The notes beneath the pieces were generated by a model, which was not told the origin of the DNA, did no database searches, and saw only the letters and a program-made list of their open reading frames with translations. Below are positions 11,007 to 20,500 of a DNA stretch of 37,401 nt, one piece after another (within the stretch, counting starts at the first letter, position 1; every line of letters begins with the position of its first letter). A program made the position numbers and the translations under genes. This DNA comes from Perkinsus marinus ATCC 50983 (lineage: Eukaryota; Perkinsozoa; Perkinsida; Perkinsidae): NCBI RefSeq assembly GCF_000006405.1, contig NW_003201384.1:67404-104804 (forward strand), written 5' to 3'.

Positions 11007-11841
11007 AGATTACTAACATATCTCACGATTGCTACTATTATCTGTACAATAGCGGTGCTGTGATCAAGACTTTACTAGCATCTCCACGCGAACTGGTATC
11101 TTTAAAATAAGAGTGTTTTTGTTCATAGTGATAACGGTCAGAGATAGATGCTAAGTGACGATAAAGCTGAGAGTTGAATGAACAAGCATATGACTCTTGT
11201 GCTCATATCCCTAATGATATGAGGGAGGGCATCTTTTTATATATGGAGGAGGTATTTATCAACTTTCTCAAGAACACACATCGTTACGTACAGACCCCGA
11301 TGGGGCCCTGGATCCGCGTATCTAGTTAATGCGTTTTGTATAGACTATGATTGATGATTCCGTGTATAATGAGGGAAATTATCAGTCCTTGTGCAAACAC
11401 AAAGAAACTTATGTGTGGTGATTAGATGAAAGCGCCAGTTAGTCTCCCGTAGAGGTTACTCGGGGTAACAATCTTCGCGTGCCAGAAAGGTGTACAAAAC
11501 AGCGGTGTCACGAGCAATCGTTAGATGAACAACCGGTTCGACCCTCGATTCGACTCAACACCACACGACAGTAGTGGTCAAACAGGACGTCCAATGGGAC
11601 ATATTTCGATTAGATGGCCTCCGAGTTCTCTCTGAAGGATAGGGATGTACCGAAACTATGTCATCACACCTACTCGTTGATGATTAGTGTCGGCACATGA
11701 GAGATGTTTGCATTGAACGCATAGTCGCCCATTATGCTGCTTCAGATGGTCCAATACGTTTTGACTTTCCTGCCACCAACCGTGGCCCTTACGTTTGTAA
11801 CTGAGTGTCTCTCGAATCCAGAAGCGACAAGGAGGGGTTGA
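11007..11841. other. Intergenic region between convergent genes
   Basis: This is the 3' flank of GT31 copy 3 (plus) and of the minus-strand glycosyltransferase gene ending at 11842. No ORF, RNA gene or repeat family could be recognised. It should contain two converging 3' UTRs. Confidence 0.5.
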
Positions 11842-12974
11842 TTACGTCTCGACGCGACGCTGTAACTTCTCTTTCACTTGATAGACCCATTTGAAGTGAT
11901 GTGATCGTAAGAGCACTGGGTAGACGCACGCAAGAGACTCGTTCTTCACTCTACCGCCACCTCGATTCGATCTGAGATATGCTCGAAAGGCCAACACTTT
12001 CTGGGGAACCTGGGATCGCCTTGAGAGTCGTAATGCATTCAGTGTTCGTTACATCGATACCCACAACTGCCTTAGTTACAGCACAAGCCAGCGGGAACTG
12101 CTCAAATATCGAAGGAGTGGCCTTGAAGGGGAGAAGCATCCCGAGGGGAGTTTCTAGTCGTAAACGTACAGCAACAGATGAAAGGCTGCCGTCTCGCGTG
12201 ACCCTGTCAACGTAATGACCATACACAGCGTTGTAACCTTCGTCCTCAACAACTCGCCTGAAATCGTTCATCAACCTTTCTTGTCATTGCCACCTACAAA
12301 AAGGCCTGGATATTCCCGCCGGGGATCTGATGTAGCTGATCGGAATCAGCGTGGACGATCCAGTCCTCCGCCTCTCTCAGCCGTTCGGTGTGCTTCATCA
12401 TCTTATTTCGTCGCCTCTCCATTACTTCACTCGAGTATTCGCCAATCCACTCTTCAATGTTCATGATAGATGCATATCTAACGCTGGGCATGAGCAGGGA
12501 TACCTTCACTGACTTTACTGCTTAATCAAGTCCCTGAACATCCCTAATTCTGTCGAGTCCGGTGTTCGCGAATGCAGAATGATGAGCATGTGAGTGAGTG
12601 GTATGCCTAGGTCAATATAGTGCTGTAGGAAGTGTGGAGCAATGGATTGATCGTCCTTGGTGCCTGAGGTAGTTCTCTTTCGGAAGCAACAATCCGGTCG
12701 CGATGCTGCATACTGAACACTGTTTGCAGCCACACTCGGCCATGATCGGCAGCGGGGAGAACGATGGATGGAGTTTCTCGTATCGCGGCCCTGCCCTTCT
12801 GTAGCGATTCGACTCCCGTGTCGTACAGGGTAATGGCGAGCAGTACAATTAAGGCCTAAATAGCATTCCCTTCGTTCAGCGATTGGATATACTCACCAAG
12901 AGGCCGAACACTATGAGGAAGGTCTTCCGAGGTGATGGAATCATATCCGGGAAGCCTCCTATTGATGGTATCAT
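11842..12974 (-). CDS. Membrane-anchored putative glycosyltransferase (GT92/GT2-like)
   Basis: Minus-strand exons built by hand: 12974-12897, 12855-12714, 12663-12519, 12483-12298, 12257-12170, 12121-12061, 12019-11998 and 11971-11842, about 283 aa. The first five (about 213 codons) are well supported; the two short junctions near 12060-11972 are tentative. The N-terminus is a type II signal-anchor (TFLIVFGLL joined across an intron to ALIVLLAITLYDTG). Then STKDDQSIAPHFLQHYIDLGI recalls the start of GT92/Glyco_tranf_2_4 domains, EDWIVHADSDQLHQIPGG carries the DxD-like acidic motif, GYNAVYGHYVDRVTRDGSL and PSIFEQFPLA follow, and the last exon ends with RSHHFKWVYQVKEKLQRR. I recall this block order from uncharacterised GT2-like proteins. 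Donor and acceptor sugars are unknown. It lies upstream of PIG-V in terms of coordinates and on the same strand. Confidence 0.68.
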
Positions 12975-13216
12975 AGGAGCACTATGCAACTATCCCCCTT
13001 TAACCCCCACTTAACGCGAGATTGAACGTATAAGCAAATGCCGAGTACACCACACTATGCGGCTGTATGGATGCTTGCAAATATGAGAGTGAAACATGGA
13101 GTGATACCATTATGAACGATTCTCTTTCTGTTGATGTATAGCATTAGATCAGGAGCGGAGTTATAGATATACTCCCCGAGTAAAAGTCGGTATTTTGAGG
13201 CGCGATTTTAACACGT

Positions 13217-13407
13217 GTATGCTAAGAATATGTGGAGAAAACGTTTTATCGGTCTTCGACTTCTCACTAACTACGAAGAGTTAGACCCTGAAACTTGGAG
13301 GTCATATCAGGTAAAGCATAAGTACATACCTCCCTGAGCCGCAAGATGATACTCGTTGTGGTGGCTGTACACGAGTCGAAAACCCGGGTATGCTAAGAAT
13401 ATGTGGA
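13217..13407 (+). repeat. Direct 20-bp repeat pair (GTATGCTAAGAATATGTGGA)
   Basis: Identical 20-bp copies lie at 13217-13236 and 13388-13407, 171 bp apart start to start. The flanks do not match. The role is unknown; possibilities are duplicated regulatory motifs upstream of the minus-strand gene or remnants of a duplication. Confidence 0.85.
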
Positions 13408-13446
13408 GGGATGTATTCATATGTTGATGAGACCAGTTTTCACGGT

Positions 13447-13619
13447 TGGGGCAGCTATGCCATGCAGAAATATTCTATAATACAATACTTTTCCCTATTA
13501 GTGAGATAAGCTTCTCCAGGCCGCCCCATCCATAGAGATTGCTTTCCCTTTCCCCTGACAGGGAAAGTTCCCCATGCGCCTGCGCAACAGGTTATGCTTC
13601 GGATGGCATAGCTGCCCCA
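13447..13619. mobile_element. 173-bp MITE-like element with 17-bp perfect terminal inverted repeats
   Basis: TGGGGCAGCTATGCCAT at 13447-13463 is exactly mirrored by ATGGCATAGCTGCCCCA at 13603-13619. The interior is non-coding and has a second small inverted pair near 13546-13566 (CTTTCCC and GGGAAAG). No target-site duplication is evident. A small non-autonomous DNA transposon or a structured RNA/DNA element would both fit. Confidence 0.55.
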
Positions 13620-13791
13620 CTCGCTCCACTCAGAATACCCCCTACTACTACCCCCTTGAGGAGCATCCCCTAGTATCGAGGCGTCATCGCCGTCAACCCC
13701 ATCATCATCATCATCGCCTGAGAACAGTGTTCATGACAACGCAATAAACACGATATATAAATAGTAAAGCAGGGCAGAGGAAACAGCACAC

Positions 13792-15072
13792 TCACGTCCA
13801 TGGTAAAAAATTACAAAACATTACGGGTCCAACAAAGAAGTACACACAATGGAACAGCAAGTATACAGCGAATAAAATGTTACTCATTCGACCTTTCTCC
13901 CCAATACTGAATGCTGAGTAGAGCTTGCCCAGTTGCCAGTAATAGAGAGGACAACCTGTCAGCAGTCTCGTGATGACTTGAACATTGGCACAAAGCAGAG
14001 TGAATACTGTGAGGATCAACAGCTGAAAGACGAAGGGAGAACGTTCATAATCATTGGCAGCAGTAACAAGCCCACTGAACCACGCCTTGGGTGACGTTAG
14101 TGCTTTGGTTAACGGCGGACAGTAAGTACGAAGACCCTGAACGACTGCTATGACAGCGATAGACATTGAAGGAATCGCCAACAAGAAATTGGGGATGTTG
14201 TTCGGCGTATAATAGTCCAACAAGCCAACGTGCCAGTACTCCTTCTGTATAAAGCTGTATATGTTACCTCGACCTTCACACCACGGTCGACTGTCCAGAC
14301 TGTCGCTGCAATAGAGCGACCGCGCATAGTTCAGATAGAGCCCCATTGGAAGCAGCACCAGAAGGGCCAAGGGAATAGTCATGAATAGACATCTGCCATA
14401 AATGCCATAGGATATCAGAAAGGGAGCATTTAGTGTGCCGTTTGAACGGACTGAAGTTGCTGTCGACAGCAGTACGGCCGACGTCAACAGTAACGCTGCT
14501 TGACGGAACGCATTCAAGTGACTACCTTCGTATAGCAGTAGCAGGCCACCAAACGTGAGCATAGAGTAGAAGGACTCAGTGTATACCGCTGACATGAATA
14601 TGTTACTCATAGGCATTGCGAAGATGAGCGCTCCATAATAGGCGATCATGGCCGCATGCTTACCCTTCAATACGGCCAAGCCTAACCAGTATAGAAAGAC
14701 CGAGGCCACTATGAATGATATATTCGTAATGAGTACACCACAAAGCAGTAGGCGATCTGTCCGGTTGAAAGGGAACATAGTCGATGGTAGAATCCTCTCT
14801 AGAGCGTTGATGGCGATTGACAGACCCGGGAAGAAAGCATGAGTATGCTCATATTCGTAATCCTGGATCTGAGCAGTACGGATGAAATATACACCGTCCC
14901 AATAGGCTAATGGGCTCAACCAGCGGCCTAGTTCATCCTGAGCGGCTGGGTAGATATTTGCTGAGGTATCATAAGGATGCATGAAGTGAGCAGAGAGCAG
15001 GCCAACGACGAGACAGAGGACTCGTGAGATCACCGCTACCAGAACGATTCTCAACGTATTGTTGATGCTCAT
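13792..15072 (-). CDS. PIGV: GPI mannosyltransferase 2 (PIG-V/GPI18)
   Basis: This uninterrupted 426-aa protein matches the Mannosyl_trans2 (GT76) family. The enzyme adds the second mannose to the GPI anchor precursor in the ER membrane, using dolichol-phosphate mannose. Signatures: an N-terminal membrane segment, the lumenal loop YWDGVYFIRTAQ (residues about 57-68), the conserved EHTHAFFPGL (about 75-84), SVRSNGTLNAPFL (about 207-219), EYWHVGLLDYY and IPNFLLAIPS (about 285-309), and a C-terminal CNFLPWT. Multiple hydrophobic stretches give about eight or more membrane passes, as expected. Length is in the family range. The first ATG at 15072 gives a sensible start. The stop overlaps a perfect donor-like GTGAGTG, but the C-terminus already looks complete. 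It is intronless, unlike the neighbouring genes. Confidence 0.93.
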   Translation of the reverse strand: MSINNTLRIVLVAVISRVLCLVVGLLSAHFMHPYDTSANIYPAAQDELGRWLSPLAYWDGVYFIRTAQIQDYEYEHTHAFFPGLSIAINALERILPSTMFPFNRTDRLLLCGVLITNISFIVASVFLYWLGLAVLKGKHAAMIAYYGALIFAMPMSNIFMSAVYTESFYSMLTFGGLLLLYEGSHLNAFRQAALLLTSAVLLSTATSVRSNGTLNAPFLISYGIYGRCLFMTIPLALLVLLPMGLYLNYARSLYCSDSLDSRPWCEGRGNIYSFIQKEYWHVGLLDYYTPNNIPNFLLAIPSMSIAVIAVVQGLRTYCPPLTKALTSPKAWFSGLVTAANDYERSPFVFQLLILTVFTLLCANVQVITRLLTGCPLYYWQLGKLYSAFSIGEKGRMSNILFAVYLLFHCVYFFVGPVMFCNFLPWT

Positions 15073-15718
15073 AGTGATACCGGGTCGATACTAAATGAAA
15101 CAATACAACTGGCTCGTTAGGCAACACAAAATATAGCGGGGCAACTGAAAATTTATCATGTTCAAGTTCAACAAGGAAGTAAGTTCACTGTTGATTGCCA
15201 TTCAAGTTCGGGAACGAATCTACTGCGCTCAATTGGAAGAAGAAGAACTTCAATCGACCTCTTGAGTTTTTCCAGCAATAATTGTAGATCTCAGATCAGA
15301 TTCTGAGACGGATTCGTGCTCGTGAACTGATGCTTCCAGAACCATTTCTGGGCTTACCTAGTGAGTTCAGCGAAGGTACTTGAATCGCAGCAAGCTTTAA
15401 TACGCCTTGCTAATAACCCTATCGAATACCCCTAGACATGCTGGCCGACTCATTACCTCCATTATTACACTGATGTCAAGTGCCAGCATGGCGAGGGAGG
15501 CATCTCAGTGAAGTAGGAGATGGTTCTGATTAGGACGGTGAGCAGATAGAATTGGCAACTCACTAGCATACCATTTCAAAATGCACTGGACACATACTAA
15601 TACTACCGCCAGGCCCCCGTGCCTGACGATAATGATGATAAAAGGTGACTTGGTAGCAGATCTACCGTAGAGCTCTACCTCTCCTAAACAACCCACGTGA
15701 CGCTCTAAGAATGCCGGT
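15073..15718. other. Upstream region of PIG-V
   Basis: This should include the promoter and 5' UTR of the minus-strand PIG-V gene. It has no clear exon or RNA gene. It ends where the 22-bp satellite begins. Confidence 0.5.
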
Positions 15719-16136
15719 GGCCTGAACGGTAGCAATATGTTGCCTAAACGGTAGCAATATGTGGCCTGAACGGTAGCAATATGTGGCCTGAACGGTAGCA
15801 ATATGTTGCCTAAACGGTAGCAATATGTGGCCTGAACGGTAGCAATATGTGGCCTGAACGGTAGCAATATGTTGCCTAAACGGTAGCAATATGTGGCCTG
15901 AACGGTAGCAATATGTGGCCTGAACGGTAGCAATATGTTGCCTAAACGGTAGCAATATGTGGCCTGAACGGTAGCAATATGTTGCCTAAACGGTAGCAAT
16001 ATGTGGCCTGAACGGTAGCAATATGTTGCCTAAACGGTAGCAATATGTGGCCTGAACGGTAGCAATATGTGGCCTGAACGGTAGCAATATGTGGCCTGAA
16101 CGGTAGCAATATGTGGCCTGAACGGTAACAAACGGA
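15719..16136 (+). repeat. 22-bp satellite, about 19 units, two unit types
   Basis: Contiguous 22-bp units share the core ACGGTAGCAATATGT. Type G begins GGCCTGA and type T begins TGCCTAA. The order is G T G G T G G T G G T G T G T G G G G, so a 66-bp GGT higher-order unit changes to 44-bp GT and then to single G units; the last unit is degenerate. Because 66 nt is 22 codons, the minus strand stays open in more than one frame, but these frames are repeat translations. There are no spacers, so it is not a CRISPR array. Confidence 0.95.
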
Positions 16137-17567
16137 TATAAGTTTATATTTCAAGGAGAATCGCGGGCATACAGCCCGCTTTGACTACCACCGGGATAGT
16201 GCTGTCGTAACCCGGAGTGAAAGGGCCGGATCAAATGCACTTTTCTAAGAAGAAAGTTAGTTTCACGGGGAACCAGGTTTCACCAACTCGCCAAGCTTGG
16301 TGATTTCGGGTCCTAATAATACTCCTAAGCATATTTCAGTCACATCCCCTTCTCACGCTGTTAAATATCCCACTCCTGGTCGCGTGGGGCCCTAGAAGTA
16401 TCGATGAGGGAAAGACACAGAGTCTGAGTGACCCTCAGTGAGTGTGCCGACGACAGTGCGTGTCTGCACCCTCTTCGGTACTTGCTCCCGGGAGTGGTGG
16501 GATTGGGATAAAATACAGAAGGTCCTTCAGCCCGTGACCATGTTATGACATAAGGAAAGCGGGGAGGATCCGCTCGCCTCACCGTTACATCTCTGCAGTG
16601 CGAATTGGTAGCGGAGCGACGCGACCATCCGCATCGATACTACTCGCGTCAAATCCTTGTTAGAGTAATGTAGTATATTATATTCAACAATCAACAGTGT
16701 TGATTGTTGGAGTAGTTATCATGTGGTAATATGGTGTAGTGGTTAGTAGTATTGGTGTAGGGATTAGATGGTTGTGGGCTCCATTCTTGGTTAGGATAAT
16801 TAGAGCCGACGATTTTACTCAGGACTTCACCCGAACGCACGTGTGCATGTAAGGCACACGTACTCACGGCACACATGCTGGCGTACTTTGTGACTTGACT
16901 CATGTGTCATCATGAAACGGTCAGAGTCGTTCAAGGTGAAGTCTCTAGAAAGGATTGGTAAAGTTATCTTAGATGACTTAACTTCAGCGATGTAGCTGCA
17001 GCTTGTCAAGGGCTTTCGCTTGGTTCCATTAAGTCTAATAGGCCGACAGAGTGTGTGTTGATACCACGGACAGTGATGGATAAACGGTTTTCCGTAAAGG
17101 TACGATAATGAAGAAGTTGTTGAATATGGTATTGATGACAGTACTGCTGTCACAGAAGTCCATCCCCTTGTGATGATGATACGAGTGAAGCCTCTGATAT
17201 TCATCTCTGTCACTACCTCGTTGCGTGGCAATGGAGAGCAATTGTCATTATCATAATAGTCAAAATATACAATGAATATATAAAAAAAGCTGTGAAAAAA
17301 ATATGAAAAAAGTGTGATTACTCGGAGAGTTAGAGGTGATACGGACAGCTTTCTATTAGAAGCTTTCTACTTGACAAGAGGCTGACAGACTTCACAAAAC
17401 TTATTAGAGGGTCGGTAGTTTCGAACTAATTTCGTCGTTAATGTTAACAACTGCGGAAAATCCTAAGCACGAAGGAAACTCCTCAGAGGAAAATTTTCAG
17501 CCAGACGAAACTGAACTAGTAATAACTGTTCTGGTTTCCCTGATTCGACGATCTGAGAAATACTCAG
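16137..17567. other. Intergenic region before the ciliary gene
   Basis: No exon, rRNA or tRNA was recognised over about 1.4 kb. Small hairpins occur: GCGGGC/GCCCGC near 16162-16178 and a strong one at 16685-16709. A CTCAG directly before the ATG at 17568 could be a trans- or cis-splice acceptor for the ciliary gene. Confidence 0.5.
16685..16709. other. Perfect 10-bp hairpin
   Basis: CAACAATCAA at 16685-16694 pairs with TTGATTGTTG at 16700-16709 around a 5-nt loop (CAGTG). There is no poly-T tail. Function unknown. Confidence 0.8.
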
Positions 17568-20500
17568 ATGCAATCTGAAACCGAGTTCGAAGTGAACACT
17601 GAGAAGTTTGATGAGGAGAACGACCAAGTAAGAATGTGATGTACTCCACTGGAGTTCCTTCCTAGTGATATGAAAAATATATTTCACGACTGCTGCATAT
17701 CACCGCGAGCATTACGCCACTCTACGTAAAACGGGTGAAATTTTGATGAAGTACTCCAATGCAAAAATGCAACGAAAACTCAATACTTTATGACATACTG
17801 CAAGTGTATTATTCTTAGGATGCAACCGAGAGAAGTCAAGACGAGATGAATAAGGTGAGCGGTGATATTCATTGTGTTGAGAATTTCAACTTGGAAGCAA
17901 ACATAGAATTTCTCGAAATATTTCATGCTGACCTCAGTAGTTTTCCATCAGTATATTATGATTATCATTCACCTACTACTTAAAAGTGTTTCAAAAATCG
18001 AAAAACATGATTTTAGCAGATTTTTTCCCCTCGTTACACGTGTAGTTGCAGACTGGGACCCATTTGGTTTCGAGAGAAGACGTTCTCCTGGGTTTGATAA
18101 TAATGAGAAAAATGTTCCTAATGTGATGACAGCCATGTGGAAATTTCACAAAGATCCCCCTTCCGGAAACACTATAGTTTCTTGTATGGTTGAGACGATT
18201 CGCAACGGAATTATACAAAATTGGAGTTCACCACGTTTGAAAAACACTAGGAAAAAATATATTTCACTACTACTGCATATCACCGCGAATATCGGCGTTT
18301 TTACATGGAGTATTACTACCTGGCGCAAAAAACGGGTTGTGAAACTCCTTTACTTCGCATGAAATATTCGATTGATGATGAGATGAACCGCATTCTCTTT
18401 GTGCATGCAGGAAGCGGCTGACCAAGAAGAAGGTGAAGAGTTGCATGATAACTCGTCCGTACATCTCCAAGAGGTGAGCAGTATCACTCGTGACAATAAC
18501 ACGCACCTACAGTGCGTGCAAATGTGTGTTATTTTCTGTGATTAATAACAATCGATCGAAGACTATATCGCATAGACAGTATGAATATTGCTATGAACAA
18601 TCGATAGCGACAAGTTGCTCACTATCATTAATCCCGGAAAAGAAAAATGCAAATTCTTCATATTTGCATATCAAATTGGCACACACTCGAGCTTCACCCG
18701 TTTTACATGAAGTGGAGTAATACTCTGCGAAAAACGCTATGCAGTAGTAGTGGAATGTATCTTCAGACTAGTGTTTCCCGTATCACCGGTGAAACTCCAC
18801 TGTACTTCACAGTGGAATTTCACAACAACCCGTTTTACGTGAAGTGGCGTCGTAAAACTCGGTGAAAAACTAGGCGATATTCGCGGCCTGTAGTAGTCGT
18901 GAAATATGTTTTTCACCAGTGTGTTTTTCATATCACTAGGGTGGTGAAACTCCAGTGTGTGATTGCCGAGCACGCGGAGGCTAGACGTATGCACTCCAAC
19001 ACTAACTTCTACTACTCTCAGTGAGCAACTCTGAGGCAAACATCAGACCATACTCATAGCAACGCCACTACTAGCGGTGTATGCTCATCTTCCTGAGCTT
19101 CACAGTGCGAATTGAATGTGCATTTCAAGTGGGAGAAGCTACAGAGCTTGACAAGAAATCTCAGGAGGGAAAATTGAGCGGAAAAATTGAGTGTAAAAGA
19201 GTTTCACAACCCGTTTTATGTGAAGTTACCCAATATTTGCGGTGATATGCAGTAGTCGTGACATATATACTTTTCACATCACGGCCTGTGAAACTCCGTG
19301 GTTGGTTTTCACCAGTGTGGAAGAAATTATGCGCATAATCGACTGAAATGGAAAAAATTGGGGAAATTCCTGGAATTTCTTGTTGGTTCTTGTACACTTG
19401 TGGCAGAATTCGTGGTTGAACTTTGAAATTTGTAAGGAAACTTCTGAGGACAGAGTTGGAATATATGTTCGCTTTCCTCAGCTGAGCTCAAGAGCTTCTT
19501 CACCAATGATATTAGTTTTCATACGAATCAGTGGAGAATTTCCAGAATCTCCCCAGAGTTTTCATATTGTCAACACCGACATGTGTAGTTGATCATGTGC
19601 ATATCCCCCCACACTTGCTGAGGAGAGCAAGCATATATCGCTTCGGTGTGAAATTCGCTGTTTTAGATGGGGAAAAATGAACAACAACTTCGTGAACTTA
19701 TGGAGCTCACAGAACAGAAAAATCACTTGGAAGAAATGCTAAAACAAGCACAGGAAAGGAAAGCACTTTTTATGAAGTAGAGTAGAGTGCGGTGGTTACT
19801 TCTCCGTCAGTTCGTGAAAATTTTGGGAAAATTCCTGGTGATTCCCGAACACTCTTGCCCGAATTCTATTAATGGAGTTTCACAACGCGTTTTACGTGAA
19901 ACTCGGTGAAAAACGAGGCGATATTTGGGTGATATGCAGTAGTCGTGAAATATATTTTCCACTAGCGTTTTTCATATCACTAGGGTGGTGAAACTCCAAT
20001 GTGTGAACTCGTATATACAATTAAAGCGATTATATATTTCAGCATTCAATGGAGATATGAAAAACATACTTCACCGCGAATATCGAGTTTTTCACATGGA
20101 GTATTACGCCACTTCACGTAAAACGGGTTGTTGTGAAACTCCAATATACTCCATATATTCATCTTCAGACTTATTTTCTTATTTGTTTTCATATATGAAG
20201 TTTCACAACCNNNNNNNNNNNNNNNNNNNNNNNNNNNNNNNNNNNNNNNNNNNNNNNNNNNNNNNNNNNNNNNNNNNNNNNNNNNNNNNNNNNNNNNNNN
20301 NNNNNNNNNNAAAATTCACATATATATACTCTGAGTGATAATTCATTTTCGATGAGTGTTTTTAGAGACTTCAAGAGACATGTGGCTCGCGATAGTGAGT
20401 ACATGCGCAGCGGGAAGAAGATACCATTGAAAATCATCCAGGTGAGCGATTTTTTGTGGGTAAATTTTTCCGGTGTTCCCATCTAGCTTTGAGAAATAAC

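Larger units (their letters stand above)
12975..13791. other. Intergenic region between two minus-strand genes
   Basis: This should hold the promoter or 5' UTR of the putative glycosyltransferase and the 3' end of PIG-V. It contains a 20-bp repeat (13217-13236 and 13388-13407, beginning GTATGCTAAG) and a 173-bp inverted-repeat element (13447-13619). No coding exon was recognised. Confidence 0.6.

Noticed and set aside
13783-13792. Donor-like GTGAGTG at the PIG-V stop, suggesting another exon
   Set aside because: The protein already ends in the family-like CNFLPWT, so the stop is more likely real; no downstream exon was found.
15719-16136. Possible CRISPR array
   Set aside because: Units are contiguous with no unique spacers, and the setting is eukaryotic.
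15505-16154. Several long minus-strand frames with repeated HIATVQATYCYR-like motifs
   Set aside because: They are translations of the 22-bp satellite, open in more than one frame because 66 nt is 22 codons; no start context or family match.
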